Assembly: GCA_004292515.1 (NCBI GenBank) | Contig: RDXB01000071.1 | Coordinates: 1 to 52,930, forward strand | DNA from: Oscillatoriales cyanobacterium | GTDB lineage: Bacteria > Cyanobacteriota > Cyanobacteriia > CACIAM-69d | Length of the DNA: 52,930 nucleotides | Direction: 5' to 3' | Part shown: positions 43,095-51,747 of the stretch, in pieces | Layout: each line of letters begins with the position of its first letter | Numbering within the stretch: the stretch's first letter is position 1 | Translations under genes and position numbers: made by a program | The notes under the pieces: generated by a model | The model's database searches: none | Told to the model about the DNA's origin: nothing | Seen by the model: the letters and a program-made list of their open reading frames with translations, nothing else

Positions 43095-43520
43095 TCAAAA
43101 GAGCGATCGCACAAAAACCTGAAAAACAGTGCGTCCCTTGGGATCTGGCGTAACCGACTGATCGCTGGAACGATCGGCAAACAGCGCCAGCAATTCCACA
43201 TCAAAAGCCAGACGTAGCCGATCGCTGGGCAACACCAAATCCACCCCATCTTCGTTGTTGGTATAGATTTTCTGCGGCCGGTCTCCCCCTTGTCGAGCGG
43301 CCGCGCTGCCGTAGTCTGCTAGCACGAGTGGCCGAACCCAACTGGTCTGGCGATCGGGGTTGCGATCGATTTCCTCCGCGAGTAGTTGCCAGCGATCGTG
43401 CTCTAGGCAAACGATCGGGCGGGCGAGTGTGGCTGGGGGTGGGGGCGGCGTGACGGGTTCTGGGGCGATCGAATCAGGACTCTCCCAACGAGCAGCGGGC
43501 AAAGCAGGCAACACATCCAT
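43095..43520 (-). CDS. Hypothetical protein with Pro-rich N-terminus (about 141 aa)
   Basis: From the ATG at 43520 the product is 141 residues: MDVLPALPAARW, a Pro-rich linker (about 20-31), then a compact domain. The domain includes LARPIVCLEHDRWQLLAEEI DRNPDRQTSWVRPLVLA, GDRPQKIYTNNEDGVDLVLP and LRLAFDVELLALFADR. The CLEHDRWQLL / WVRPLVL pattern is reminiscent of small cyanobacterial proteins of unknown function; I cannot name a family. Codon use is normal and it has no overlap with other genes. A TTG two codons earlier (43526) is possible. It may be transcribed alone; a tRNA gene lies 190 bases upstream on the other strand. Confidence 0.65.
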   Translation of the reverse strand: MDVLPALPAARWESPDSIAPEPVTPPPPPATLARPIVCLEHDRWQLLAEEIDRNPDRQTSWVRPLVLADYGSAAARQGGDRPQKIYTNNEDGVDLVLPSDRLRLAFDVELLALFADRSSDQSVTPDPKGRTVFQVFVRSLF

Positions 43521-43709
43521 TGGCAACTCTTGAGCACTAACCCAGTGAGCGGTTTTGAGGAAATCTGTGGCAGCCTCAAAACGTTGGCACTAGCGATCGA
43601 CAAAATTAGGGGTCGCGAAATTTAGAATATCTGATATATTGTTACCCGATTAATGTGTCTGCCGGTAAATGGGTGCAAAGCGCGCAACCCAGTTTAACCT
43701 GACTCCCAT

Positions 43710-43781
43710 GGGCGGTTAGCTCAGCGGTAGAGCTCCTGCCTTACAAGCAGGCTGTCACAGGTTCAAATCCTGTACCGCCCA
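43710..43781 (+). tRNA. tRNA-Val (anticodon UAC)
   Basis: A complete cloverleaf: acceptor GGGCGGT (43710-43716) pairs with ACCGCCC (43774-43780), discriminator A; D arm GCTC-AGCGGTA-GAGC; anticodon arm CCTGC-CTTACAA-GCAGG with anticodon TAC; T arm ACAGG-TTCAAAT-CCTGT. CCA is not encoded (ATTG follows). Confidence 0.97.
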
Positions 43782-43909
43782 TTGTTTCGACCATTACGCA
43801 ATCCAGTTATTGACTGAACACTGTGCACACCCTGAGCGTGTTGTGCGGTTGGTCAGGGTGCGATCGTCTGCCTAGGGCTTAGGGGATGAGGGCAACCCGG
43901 ATCTAACGG

Positions 43910-45253
43910 TCATCCAAGGCCAAGGGGTTTGGGCATCTGATCACGGCCTTTAAGTCCCTTGTCCTCCCCGATTCGCTGGCGAGCTTCGACCAGATCCAAA
44001 ATTTCGCGGGCGGCTCGATCGGTTGCGCCCTCGCCGCCCAAGCGATCGCGCATGGCGGTGTAATCCTGTTGGAGTTGAGTCGATCGCGCCGGTTCCAGCA
44101 GGGCCAGAGCCTCGGTGGCAATCCGCTCGGGGCTGGCATCTTCTTGCATCAGCTCCGGCACGATCGCCCGCTCGGCCACCAGGTTGGGCGGCGACATGAA
44201 GGTAATCGAAAACTTCAGTAGCTTGCGAGCAATCCAAGCCGTGATCGGGCTGACTTTGTAGGCCACCACCTGCGGAATCTTCAGCAGCGCCAATTCCAAA
44301 TTGACCGTGCCGGATTTGGTCAGGGCCAGGTCGGCGGCGGCCATGGCCGCGAGGCTATCGTTGACGATCGTGGCTTGTAAACCACAGTTGGCCATCGCCT
44401 GTTCGATCACCGCTCGATAGGCCGGCAGCGACACCGGGATGATCAATTGCGCGTTGGGGTGGCGTTGTTGTACCAGGCGAGCAGCTCCCAACAGACTGGG
44501 CATCAACAATTTCAGCTCTTGGCGACGGGAGGCAGGCAGCACCACCACTGTTAATCGATCGGGATCTAGCCCCAACTGTTGCCGAGCCTGGGTGCGATCG
44601 GGTGCGCTGGCCAGGCGATCGATCAGCGGGTGGCCAATCCATTTCACCTGAGCGCCGTAGCGTTCGTAGTAGGTGGCTTCCTGGGGAAAAATCGCCAAGA
44701 TCACATCCGTTAGCCCCACTACCTGGGTGGTGTTGCGATCGCCCAGAGACCAAACCCATTCCTGGGGGGCAATGTAATAGGCCGTGGGCACGTGGGGCAA
44801 TTGCCGTTTAAAAAAATGCCCCATGGCCAGGTTGGGGCCAATGTAGTCAATAAACACGGCGGCATCAGGCGGCTGTTGGCGCAGGGCGGCCTTGGTGCGC
44901 TGTTGTAGTCGTAGGGTCGGGATAACAAAGGGCAGCGCTTCCCAGAGGCCGATCGAGCCAATCGCGCTGGTGTCAAAAATCAACTTTGCCCCGGCCGCCG
45001 CCATTTTCGATCCGCCGAGGGCCGTGATTTCTAGCGATCGCCCCCGTTCGGCCGCCGCCCGCTGCAATGCCCCAATCAACAGGGCCCCTTGCAAGTCGCC
45101 AGAGACCTCACCTGTGCTCAAAAAAATCCGCCAGGGGCGATCGACCTGAACGGAATCGGCCTGAACAGGATCGAGCTGAACGGGATCGGACTGCACAGGA
45201 TTGGGCTTTACAGGATCGGACTGCACGGGATCAGACTGGAGGGGATTAGTCAT
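43910..45253 (-). CDS. lpxB: Lipid-A-disaccharide synthase LpxB with repeat-derived ends
   Basis: LpxB joins UDP-diacylglucosamine and lipid X into the lipid A disaccharide at the cytoplasmic membrane. Core motifs are FLSTGEVSGDLQGALLIGAL (about 49-68), PTAYYIAPQEWVW, GHPLIDRLA, LPASRRQELKLLMP and TKSGTVNLELALLKIPQVVAY K. The 447 residues exceed the usual 380-390. The N-terminal 40 residues are repeats of QSDPV-type pentapeptides (15-bp DNA units at about 45140-45243), and the last 20 residues (EDKGLKGRDQMPKPLGLG) are encoded by a rearranged copy of the 3'-end repeat. Its start overlaps the lpxA stop by 8 bases. It is the last gene of the bamA-lpxC-fabZ-lpxA-lpxB series. Confidence 0.94.
   Translation of the reverse strand: MTNPLQSDPVQSDPVKPNPVQSDPVQLDPVQADSVQVDRPWRIFLSTGEVSGDLQGALLIGALQRAAAERGRSLEITALGGSKMAAAGAKLIFDTSAIGSIGLWEALPFVIPTLRLQQRTKAALRQQPPDAAVFIDYIGPNLAMGHFFKRQLPHVPTAYYIAPQEWVWSLGDRNTTQVVGLTDVILAIFPQEATYYERYGAQVKWIGHPLIDRLASAPDRTQARQQLGLDPDRLTVVVLPASRRQELKLLMPSLLGAARLVQQRHPNAQLIIPVSLPAYRAVIEQAMANCGLQATIVNDSLAAMAAADLALTKSGTVNLELALLKIPQVVAYKVSPITAWIARKLLKFSITFMSPPNLVAERAIVPELMQEDASPERIATEALALLEPARSTQLQQDYTAMRDRLGGEGATDRAAREILDLVEARQRIGEDKGLKGRDQMPKPLGLG
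43915..43982 (-). repeat. 3'-end repeat family, rearranged copy I inside the lpxB 3' end
   Basis: On the minus strand half a core (GGACAAGGGACTTAAA) is followed, not preceded, by the arm motif (GTGATCAGATGCCCAAACCC C). The order is swapped against copies A-D and it lies in the reading frame of lpxB. Confidence 0.6.
45140..45243 (-). repeat. 15-bp in-frame tandem repeat at the lpxB start
   Basis: About six degenerate units of CAGTCCGATCCTGTG type (minus strand) encode QSDPV, KPNPV, QLDPV, QADSV. The series begins right after the lpxB ATG. Confidence 0.85.
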
Positions 45254-46067
45254 GGCTGCTGCGGCGCTTGCGACCCACCATCGGCCCTCGACGACCCGCC
45301 TTCGAGGTTTCGAGGAACTGGATTAGGTGTTGCAGGGCCTCGCACTGGGGCAGCAGCAACAACTCTGCCAGGGAGCGATCGAGGGTTTCATCCGATCGGT
45401 ACAGAATCCGAAAGGCCTTATTCAGGGTTTGGGTGGTCAGGCCGCCGTCTAGTTCGTCGTAGCCGGCCCGCTGCAAACCCACACGGTTGAGGGTACGCAC
45501 CCGGCCCGGACTGCCTTCCACCAACATAAAGGGCGGCACATCGCGATCGATCCGGCTCATGCCCCCAACCATGGCCAACTGGCCAATTCGCACGAACTGA
45601 TGCACGCCCAGCACGCCACCGATCGTGGCCCGCGCTTCGATCGTCACATGGCCCGCTAGGGCCACCCCGTTAGCAATCACCACGTTGTCTTCGATCGTGC
45701 AGTTGTGGGCCACATGGCTGCAAGCCATCAACAAATTGCCATCACCAATTTGGGTCACTTCCCCTTCGGCTGTGGCGCGGTTGATCGTGACGTATTCGCG
45801 AATTTTGTTGTCGTTGCCAATAATCGTTTGGCTGGGTGCGCCTTGATATTTGCGATCCTGTGGCTCCGTGCCGACCGCTGCCCCGGGAAAGATATGGTTG
45901 CGCTCCCCGATCGTGGTGTGACCGTCGATCGTCACGTGGGGGCCGATGTGGGTGTCGGCCCCGATCGTCACGGCCGCACCGATCACGGTATAGGGGCCAA
46001 CCGTCGCCGTGGGATGGATCGTTGCGTCGGGATGGACGATCGCCGTGGGATGAATCGCTGCTTGCAT
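45246..46067 (-). CDS. lpxA: UDP-N-acetylglucosamine O-acyltransferase LpxA
   Basis: LpxA puts the first hydroxyacyl chain on UDP-GlcNAc, opening lipid A synthesis. From the ATG at 46067 (MQAAIHPTAIVHPDATIHPT) the product is 273 residues, close to the family norm of 260-270; a TTG at 46115 would add 16. The left-handed beta helix is evident from hexapeptide repeats (IGADTHIGPHVTIDGHTTIG). The catalytic His lies in LLMACSHVAHNCTIEDNVVI, and GGVLGVHQFVRIGQLAMVGG is present. The helical C-terminal domain follows and ends in a basic tail (KAGRRGPMVGRKRRSSHD). Its stop overlaps the lpxB start, so the two are coupled. fabZ lies 59 bases upstream. Confidence 0.95.
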   Translation of the reverse strand: MQAAIHPTAIVHPDATIHPTATVGPYTVIGAAVTIGADTHIGPHVTIDGHTTIGERNHIFPGAAVGTEPQDRKYQGAPSQTIIGNDNKIREYVTINRATAEGEVTQIGDGNLLMACSHVAHNCTIEDNVVIANGVALAGHVTIEARATIGGVLGVHQFVRIGQLAMVGGMSRIDRDVPPFMLVEGSPGRVRTLNRVGLQRAGYDELDGGLTTQTLNKAFRILYRSDETLDRSLAELLLLPQCEALQHLIQFLETSKAGRRGPMVGRKRRSSHD

Positions 46068-46126
46068 GGAATCGGTGCGATCGCGCTGCCCTGACACACT
46101 AATACAGTTAGTCAATGCTGAAAAGC

Positions 46127-46645
46127 CTAGTCCACCAAAGAGAACATCAACTCACCCTCGCAGGCGAGTTGTCCGTCCACCTCCGCGCGGCCCTGCATTT
46201 TGCCGAACCGCTTTTGCTTCACCCACAGCAGCTCCACGGTCATGATCAGTTGATCGCCGGGTACCACTTGGCGGCGGAAGCGAACCTTATCAATACCACC
46301 AAACAAGAACAGTCCCGACCCCGGTTGCTCGCGCATTTGCGTCAGCACCACGCCACCCACTTGGGCCATGGCTTCGACAATCAACACGCCGGGCATGATC
46401 GGACGATTGGGAAAATGCCCTTGAAAATGCGGCTCATTAAACGTGACATTTTTTAGACCGACGGCCCGCTTACCGGGAACATAGTCGATGATTCGATCGA
46501 CCAAGGCGAAGGGGTAGCGGTGGGGCAGCAGGGCGTGGATTTCTTCCACTGAAAGGCTCTGGGGCGCGCGATCGCTGCTTTCCGTTGCGGTTGCGTCCTG
46601 GGTCTCAGAGGTGGCGATCGGTTCTGGCGTAGAAACAGTAGACAT
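46127..46645 (-). CDS. fabZ: (3R)-hydroxyacyl-ACP dehydratase FabZ
   Basis: FabZ removes water from hydroxyacyl-ACP in each round of fatty acid elongation, and competes with LpxA/LpxD for the same substrates. From the ATG at 46645 the product is 172 residues with an unconserved Ser/Thr/Pro-rich N-terminus of about 32. The hot-dog core then carries the catalytic His in [14 protein letters not shown] and the catalytic Glu in [14 protein letters not shown], with [14 protein letters not shown] between. It ends [15 protein letters not shown] at 46666 is an alternative start. It lies between lpxC (125 bases upstream) and lpxA, the usual cyanobacterial and proteobacterial grouping. Confidence 0.95.
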   Translation of the reverse strand: MSTVSTPEPIATSETQDATATESSDRAPQSLSVEEIHALLPHRYPFALVDRIIDYVPGKRAVGLKNVTFNEPHFQGHFPNRPIMPGVLIVEAMAQVGGVVLTQMREQPGSGLFLFGGIDKVRFRRQVVPGDQLIMTVELLWVKQKRFGKMQGRAEVDGQLACEGELMFSLVD

Positions 46646-46770
46646 AGGACGTAACAACCTAAACAACGGGCCGGTCAGCAGTTGGAGAAACCTGGAGTGG
46701 CCTGGCTGGGGGCGGCTGGGGCAGCGGCCGGATTGATCGGCTTTGATTGCCTGGCTCCCCGGGGTGTTGG

Positions 46771-47664
46771 CTAGGCCCCAACCGACATCGCAGCGGGCAA
46801 GGGGCTGACGGCCGGCGCAGCTAACAGGGTCACCAGTTGCCCATGCAAGCGATGACTGGCCTTGTAGGCCAAGTAGTGCGCGCGAGGGATGGCCCCGAGC
46901 AGGCTCAAATCGCCAACTAAGTCTAAGATTTTATGACGCGCTGGCTCATTTTCATACCGCAGGGGTGGATTCAGCCAACCGGTTTCGCCACAGACCAAGG
47001 CATTTTCCAGGCTCCCCCCCCGAATCAGACCGGCCGCTTGGAGTTGCTCAATTTGGGGCGCTAATCCAAAGGTGCGGGCGGGGGCAATTTCGGCCGCAAA
47101 GGAACCAGGCTGGCTAGGATTGGGGCTGAAGTCAGACCCTGGCGACCAACTGTGCCATTGGTTGCCGATCGCCGCCAACTCAAAATCAATCCCATAACTA
47201 AACCGCAGCTCCTCGGAGGGCAGGGCCGCCACAAAGGCATCGCCGTCACGCACCCAGATTGGCTCAGTGACGGGCGCAACCGATCGCCCCTGGGTCAGGG
47301 GCTGACAACCGGCCTGGGCGATCGCCTCGCACCAACCCCGAGCCGAGCCATCCAGCAGGGGAATTTCTGGCCCATCCAGCTCAATGTCGGCGGCCGTAAT
47401 CCCCTGGGCAATCAAGGCCGCCATCAAATGCTCGATCGTCCGCACCGTGGCTGTGGGGTCTGCGGGCGATCGCACCTCCGTAGACAGGAGCGTTTGGGAG
47501 ACACAATCCCAGCGGGCGGGAATTTCCGGGCGATCGGGCAAGTCTGATCGCTGAAAATAGATACCCCGATCGCCCACAAGCTGGGGAGCCACGCGCACCC
47601 GCACCACTTGGCCCGAATGCAGCCCCACGCCCGATCGCTCAAACGCCGTTTGCAGGGTGTACAT
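46771..47664 (-). CDS. lpxC: UDP-3-O-acyl-GlcNAc deacetylase LpxC
   Basis: LpxC is the zinc-dependent deacetylase that commits UDP-acyl-GlcNAc to lipid A. The ATG at 47664 gives [20 protein letters not shown] and 297 residues; it lies 4 bases after the bamA stop. A longer frame into bamA adds 38 unconserved residues. Zinc ligands and catalytic groups are visible: the first His in [15 protein letters not shown]; His and Asp in [16 protein letters not shown]; the catalytic His in [11 protein letters not shown]. The [20 protein letters not shown] block is typical. It ends with an Ala/Pro-rich tail. Tight spacing to bamA argues for co-transcription. Confidence 0.95.
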   Translation of the reverse strand: MYTLQTAFERSGVGLHSGQVVRVRVAPQLVGDRGIYFQRSDLPDRPEIPARWDCVSQTLLSTEVRSPADPTATVRTIEHLMAALIAQGITAADIELDGPEIPLLDGSARGWCEAIAQAGCQPLTQGRSVAPVTEPIWVRDGDAFVAALPSEELRFSYGIDFELAAIGNQWHSWSPGSDFSPNPSQPGSFAAEIAPARTFGLAPQIEQLQAAGLIRGGSLENALVCGETGWLNPPLRYENEPARHKILDLVGDLSLLGAIPRAHYLAYKASHRLHGQLVTLLAAPAVSPLPAAMSVGA

Positions 47665-47668
47665 GAAT

Positions 47669-49792
47669 CTAGAACCGCTCACCGATGCCAAAGTGCAAGC
47701 GACTGTCGCCCTCGCTGTTCCAGCCATAATCCAACCGGATCGGGCCAAAAGGTGTGCGCGCCCGCAGACCCACGCCATAGCCCACGCCCCAACCGGGCTT
47801 TTCCCGAACTACGGCCGGTTGGCCCGGCACATCCTCATCGGAGCCTAGGTCGCTGGCAAAGTCGAGGAACAGCACGCCACCCACGGGAATCTGTTCTGTC
47901 ACCTTCAGGATCGGGAAGCGATATTCCACGGAGGTTTGCACAAAGTAGCGGGCGCTGCCCAGCTCACCTTCGCCAAAGCCGCGCACGGAGTTTGTCCCGC
48001 CCAGGGGGAAAGCTTCGTAGGGCGGGAGATCACCCAGGATGCCGCCCGCTTGCAGATTCACGGCGATCGTTTCCGGCCCATCGGTGAACTTGGTGAACTC
48101 CACCGGGAAATAGCGGCTGTAGTTGGCCCGCACCCGGGTGAAAAACACATCGGTGATCGGAATTGCTTGATCCAAGCTGACCCGGAAGAACGACCCGGAA
48201 GTGGGCGTAATCTTGTCGTTGCGGAGATCGTTGGCGAGGGACAGCTCCAGGGTGAAGATGTTGTCCTTGCCGTCGCTGTTGAAGGCCAGTTGGTTGCCGT
48301 CTTCGTCTTCGGGGCTGAGATCGCCATCGCGATCGACAATCCGCACGTGCTGGAACTGAGCGCCCAAGGAACCGCTCCAGGTGCTAGACAGGGGCCGACT
48401 AAAGACCACTCGACCGCCCGTACGATCGACCCGAGGCAGATCCCCGTTATCCAGTTCTACTTCGCGCTCACCACCATCAAAAATCAGCGAGGTCGATCGG
48501 CGCTTGAACAGGTTGACCGTGTAAGAGGTCTTGTTGGGGTCGCCCGCAATCCAAGGATCCGTAAAGCTCAGGTCAAAGCCCAAGCCCCGCTCTGAAAGCT
48601 GCACTTCTGCGCCCAGCTTTTGGTTGTTGCCGCCTAGGTTTTGCTCTTGGAAACTGACGGAGCCAAACACGCCACTGGTGGAGCTAAAGCCCACTTCTGT
48701 GCCCAGGACGGCGGTGTTTTTCTCTTGCAAATTTACCGACACATCGACTTTGCGTGGGTCGGTGCCGGGGTTCAAGGTGAGCTGCACATCTTCAAAAATG
48801 CCTAGGCCAAAGACGCGGCGCAGATCCTTCTGGATTTGGTCGCGGTTAAACACGGCTCCGGGCTTGGTCTGCATTTCTCGGAACACGATGAAGTCGCGGG
48901 TGCGGCCATTCACTGGTGTGCCGTCTTCGTTGGTGGGTTTGCCGTCGTCGTTGAGGAAGGTGATGTTGATGTCTTCGATCGAGCCTTCGGCCACTTCCAC
49001 AACCACGTTGCCGTCTTGGCCCACCTGGGGCGTGCCCACCACCTGGGCCAGCACGTAGCCCTGGGACTGATACCACTGGGTGAGCTGTTTGATCGCCTCT
49101 TGCAGCTTGTTCAGATTCAGCGTGGAGCCGTAGAGCGGCCCAAAAATCCGGGTCACTTCCTCGGCGGGCAGCACCGTCGCCCCTTGGACGTTGACGGCTT
49201 GCAGCACCGGGTTGGGGGTGACTTCAAAGGTGACGCGCACACCGAGGGGGGTGTCTTCGGGGATGGCGCGCACATTCCCAAACAGACCCGTGGCAAAAAT
49301 GCGGTTGATATCTTCTTGCAGTTGGCTGCGGGTAGCCGTTTGGCCAGGACGGGTGCGGATCACTTTGTACACCGCTTCCTGCAAGGTTGGGTCGGCCGCA
49401 CTGACCACCACCTCCGACACCAGTACCCGGGCTTCTGTGGGGGCTTCAGTGGGGGCTTCAGCGGGTTCAGGGGTGTTGCTGGGCGCGGAGTCTGTGGGCG
49501 CAGCATCACCGGGGGTCGGGGTGCTGGGGCTGGTCTGGGCGATCGCGCTGGGCACTGTTTGGGGGCGATCGGCTGCAGAGCGCTCATTGGCCGGCACAGC
49601 GGCGATCGGGCGGGTCGTGGGTTCGATCGCCCTTGGCGCGGTCGGGGCAACCTCGGAGCCGGGTTCAGCCGCAGCCACTGGGGCCGGTGCGATCGGGGCT
49701 GGGCTAGCAGCCAATGGCTCTTCGGCCACGGCGCTCAGAGCGGTCAGGGCAGCCAAGACCGGCGACAGCATCATCAAACGCAAAACACGCAT
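47669..49792 (-). CDS. bamA: Outer membrane protein assembly factor BamA (Omp85)
   Basis: BamA inserts beta-barrel proteins into the outer membrane and is the cyanobacterial relative of plastid Toc75. The ATG at 49792 is preceded by GAGGAG and gives [23 protein letters not shown], a signal peptide. A Pro/Ala/Thr-rich linker follows (to about 130), as is common in cyanobacteria. Three POTRA domains come next (about 135-385; [68 protein letters not shown]). The 16-strand barrel carries the loop-6 motif as [17 protein letters not shown] and ends [19 protein letters not shown]. lpxC starts 4 bases downstream. Confidence 0.95.
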   Translation of the reverse strand: MRVLRLMMLSPVLAALTALSAVAEEPLAASPAPIAPAPVAAAEPGSEVAPTAPRAIEPTTRPIAAVPANERSAADRPQTVPSAIAQTSPSTPTPGDAAPTDSAPSNTPEPAEAPTEAPTEARVLVSEVVVSAADPTLQEAVYKVIRTRPGQTATRSQLQEDINRIFATGLFGNVRAIPEDTPLGVRVTFEVTPNPVLQAVNVQGATVLPAEEVTRIFGPLYGSTLNLNKLQEAIKQLTQWYQSQGYVLAQVVGTPQVGQDGNVVVEVAEGSIEDINITFLNDDGKPTNEDGTPVNGRTRDFIVFREMQTKPGAVFNRDQIQKDLRRVFGLGIFEDVQLTLNPGTDPRKVDVSVNLQEKNTAVLGTEVGFSSTSGVFGSVSFQEQNLGGNNQKLGAEVQLSERGLGFDLSFTDPWIAGDPNKTSYTVNLFKRRSTSLIFDGGEREVELDNGDLPRVDRTGGRVVFSRPLSSTWSGSLGAQFQHVRIVDRDGDLSPEDEDGNQLAFNSDGKDNIFTLELSLANDLRNDKITPTSGSFFRVSLDQAIPITDVFFTRVRANYSRYFPVEFTKFTDGPETIAVNLQAGGILGDLPPYEAFPLGGTNSVRGFGEGELGSARYFVQTSVEYRFPILKVTEQIPVGGVLFLDFASDLGSDEDVPGQPAVVREKPGWGVGYGVGLRARTPFGPIRLDYGWNSEGDSRLHFGIGERF

Positions 49793-49819
49793 ACACTCCT
49801 CACCTGAAAACGCGGCCAA

Positions 49820-50101
49820 CTTTCGATGTAGCGATGGAAATGAACGTCGCGATTTTTACGAACAACGCTTCGCCAACCGCCTTGGGGTTACTGCTGTGGT
49901 TCGGGCGGCGATCGGATTCAGACCCAACGCAGTCGTTACGAGATCGTTGGGGCAAGGGGGTTAAACCCCTTAAACCCCTTGTTCACCCGGTTGCTGCGTG
50001 CAGTCCTGTCAGAGGTTTGGAGCGATCGCAGTCCCACTAAACCGCCAGCCAACCACCAAAACAGTGCAATCCTACCGCAGCCGGCCGACTCCTGGGGTGC
50101 T
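49820..50101. other. Gap between purC and bamA with repeat copy H
   Basis: No gene is seen. At 49928-49990 lies a copy of the 3'-end repeat core (GATCGTTGGGGCAAGGGGGT then TTAAACCCCTTAAACCCCTT G) in plus orientation. It is the one readable copy not downstream of a gene on its own strand. Part of the core is duplicated. Confidence 0.6.
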
Positions 50102-50824
50102 CTAATTCGCCAAAACCTTGTCGAGGACTCGCTGATAGGCTCCCTCAACATTGCCTAAATCCTGGCGGAATCGATCCTTGTCGAGCACCCGGGCCACGGG
50201 GTCAGACTCCTGGGCATCCCACAGGCGGCAGGTGTCGGGACTGATTTCATCGCCCAACACAATCCGCCCACCGGCATCAATGCCAAATTCGATTTTGAAA
50301 TCGACCAAAGTAATGCCGCATTGCTGGAAAAACTCCCGCAACAGATCGTTAATGCGCCGGGTCAGGGTCTCGATCTCCCGCACCTGTTCCGGGGTGGCTA
50401 GCTTCATGGCGTAAATCCGCCCTTCGGTGACCAGCGGATCGCCAAAGTCGTCGTTTTTGTAGCAAAACTCGACCAGGGGCGGGTTCAGCTCCGTGCCCAA
50501 GGCTAGGCCCGTTTGTTTGCAGAGACTCCCGGCGGCGATGTTGCGGACAATCACTTCCAGGGGGACGATCGTCAGGGCGCGCACGAGCATTTCATCGGGG
50601 CCCGGACAGTTAACGAAATGGGTGGGCACGCCCGCCGCTTCCAGCTTGCGGAACAAGTGAGCAGCCATGGTGCAGTTGATGCGACCTTTACCGGCGATCG
50701 TGCCGCGTTTTTGGGCATTAAAGGCCGTTGCGTCGTCTTTGTAGCAGGCCAGCAGCACGGTGGGGTCAGCAGTGGCGTAGAGAATTTTGGCTTTGCCTTC
50801 GTAGAGCTTTTGCAGGGCGGTCAT
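50102..50824 (-). CDS. purC: Phosphoribosylaminoimidazole-succinocarboxamide synthase (SAICAR synthetase)
   Basis: PurC joins aspartate to CAIR with ATP in purine synthesis. From the ATG at 50824 the product is 240 residues, the normal length: MTALQKLYEGKAKILYATAD. A further ATG at 50854 adds ten residues. The family blocks KDDATAFNAQKRGTIAGKGR, FVNCPGPDEMLVRALTIVPL EVIVRNIAAGSL, LVDFKIEFGIDAGGRIVLGD EISPDTCRLWD and DKDRFRQDLGNVEGAYQRVL are all intact. The purC-bamA order is frequent in cyanobacteria and likely reflects shared transcription in some, though here 309 bases separate them. Confidence 0.95.
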   Translation of the reverse strand: MTALQKLYEGKAKILYATADPTVLLACYKDDATAFNAQKRGTIAGKGRINCTMAAHLFRKLEAAGVPTHFVNCPGPDEMLVRALTIVPLEVIVRNIAAGSLCKQTGLALGTELNPPLVEFCYKNDDFGDPLVTEGRIYAMKLATPEQVREIETLTRRINDLLREFFQQCGITLVDFKIEFGIDAGGRIVLGDEISPDTCRLWDAQESDPVARVLDKDRFRQDLGNVEGAYQRVLDKVLAN

Positions 50825-50947
50825 GGGGCGATCGAGCGCAATAACTGAACCCATCTAGCTTAGGGCTTGGGCCGGGCTTCCACCTAGATCGATCGCCCTC
50901 GATCAACCACAGAACAGCGACTCACCACCGTGCCGATCGCCCAGCCG

Positions 50948-51499
50948 CTAATCTAAGCCTTGGTAGAGCTGGGCGATGGGAAAGGTCAAATCAAGACTTT
51001 GGAGGGTGACGCGATCGCCCGTTTTATACGTCACCGTTTCCCAGGTATTGTCGGGCTGACGGCGGCGACATTCGACCCAAGGTTGATCCTGTTCAATTAG
51101 GACATATTCTTGCAGATCTGGAATTTGTTGATAGTCTGCAAATTTTTGTCCTAAATCGAACGCTCTTGTGCTTTTAGAAAGAACTTCAACAATTAGTTTG
51201 GGATGACGTTTCACGAGGCGATCTTGTTTGTCGCGATCGTCACAGGTTACGAATGCATCGGGGTAGTAATAAAACTGATCTTCATAACTCACCTTGACAT
51301 TGCCAGAATAAAAACGACATTTGGAATCACCAAGATGCAGCTTAATGTTACTCAAGAGATTGAGAGCAATTCGATCGTGATTGTCGGTGCTGCCGGCCAT
51401 GGCATAGACCAGACCAGAGCGATATTCATGGCGGTGTTGATTGTCTCGCTCTAGCTCTAAATAGTCTGGGGGGCTGATGTAGTGGGGAACAGCAATCAT
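50948..51499 (-). CDS. Uma2-family (DUF820) putative endonuclease
   Basis: This 183-residue protein is the plain form of the Uma2 family, without a coiled-coil tail. Typical blocks are YISPPDYLELERDNQHRHEY RSGLVYAMAGSTDNHDRIAL NL (N-terminal), FYYYPDAFVTCDDRD with the catalytic-type Asp and PKLIVEVLSKSTRAFDLGQK FADYQQIPDLQEYVLIEQD with Glu and Lys. Its AT-richer codons differ somewhat from the GC-rich purC next to it, in line with the mobility of this family. The role is unknown. It is the second Uma2 gene in the window and is only distantly similar to the first. Confidence 0.9.
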   Translation of the reverse strand: MIAVPHYISPPDYLELERDNQHRHEYRSGLVYAMAGSTDNHDRIALNLLSNIKLHLGDSKCRFYSGNVKVSYEDQFYYYPDAFVTCDDRDKQDRLVKRHPKLIVEVLSKSTRAFDLGQKFADYQQIPDLQEYVLIEQDQPWVECRRRQPDNTWETVTYKTGDRVTLQSLDLTFPIAQLYQGLD

Positions 51500-51654
51500 C
51501 GCAGTGTGTTGGGTGGTGGTTAATCTACCCTAGCACTGCTGCTGAGTGGGTTGCTTGGGCGATCGGGCGGGCGATCGCTATCCCACCGACTTCTTGGGTT
51601 TTAGGGATATCTCAGCGGGTATCTGAGAAGTAACTTTCAGCATAAACCAAGCAC

Positions 51655-51747
51655 CAACAGTCGTAGCAGTCAGGGACGTAAACCCTTTGTCCCCAGGATT
51701 TTGTGGCGGCAAAATCAGGATTTCAGGCTCATTGATGATAGGTTCTA
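51655..51747 (-). repeat. 3'-end repeat family, copy G
   Basis: On the minus strand it begins with the TAG stop of the unknown coiled-coil gene: TAGAACCTATCATCAATGAG, then CCTGAAATCCTGATTT, AATCCTGGGGA, a decayed core (CAAAGGGTTTACGTCCCTGA) and a GTTGGTGC end. It is diverged, but has the same order and the same start point as copies A, B and C. Confidence 0.7.

Noticed and set aside
47936-49807. Long plus-strand frames antisense to bamA
   Set aside because: bamA is intact with signal peptide, POTRA domains and barrel; the antisense frames show no domain or start site.
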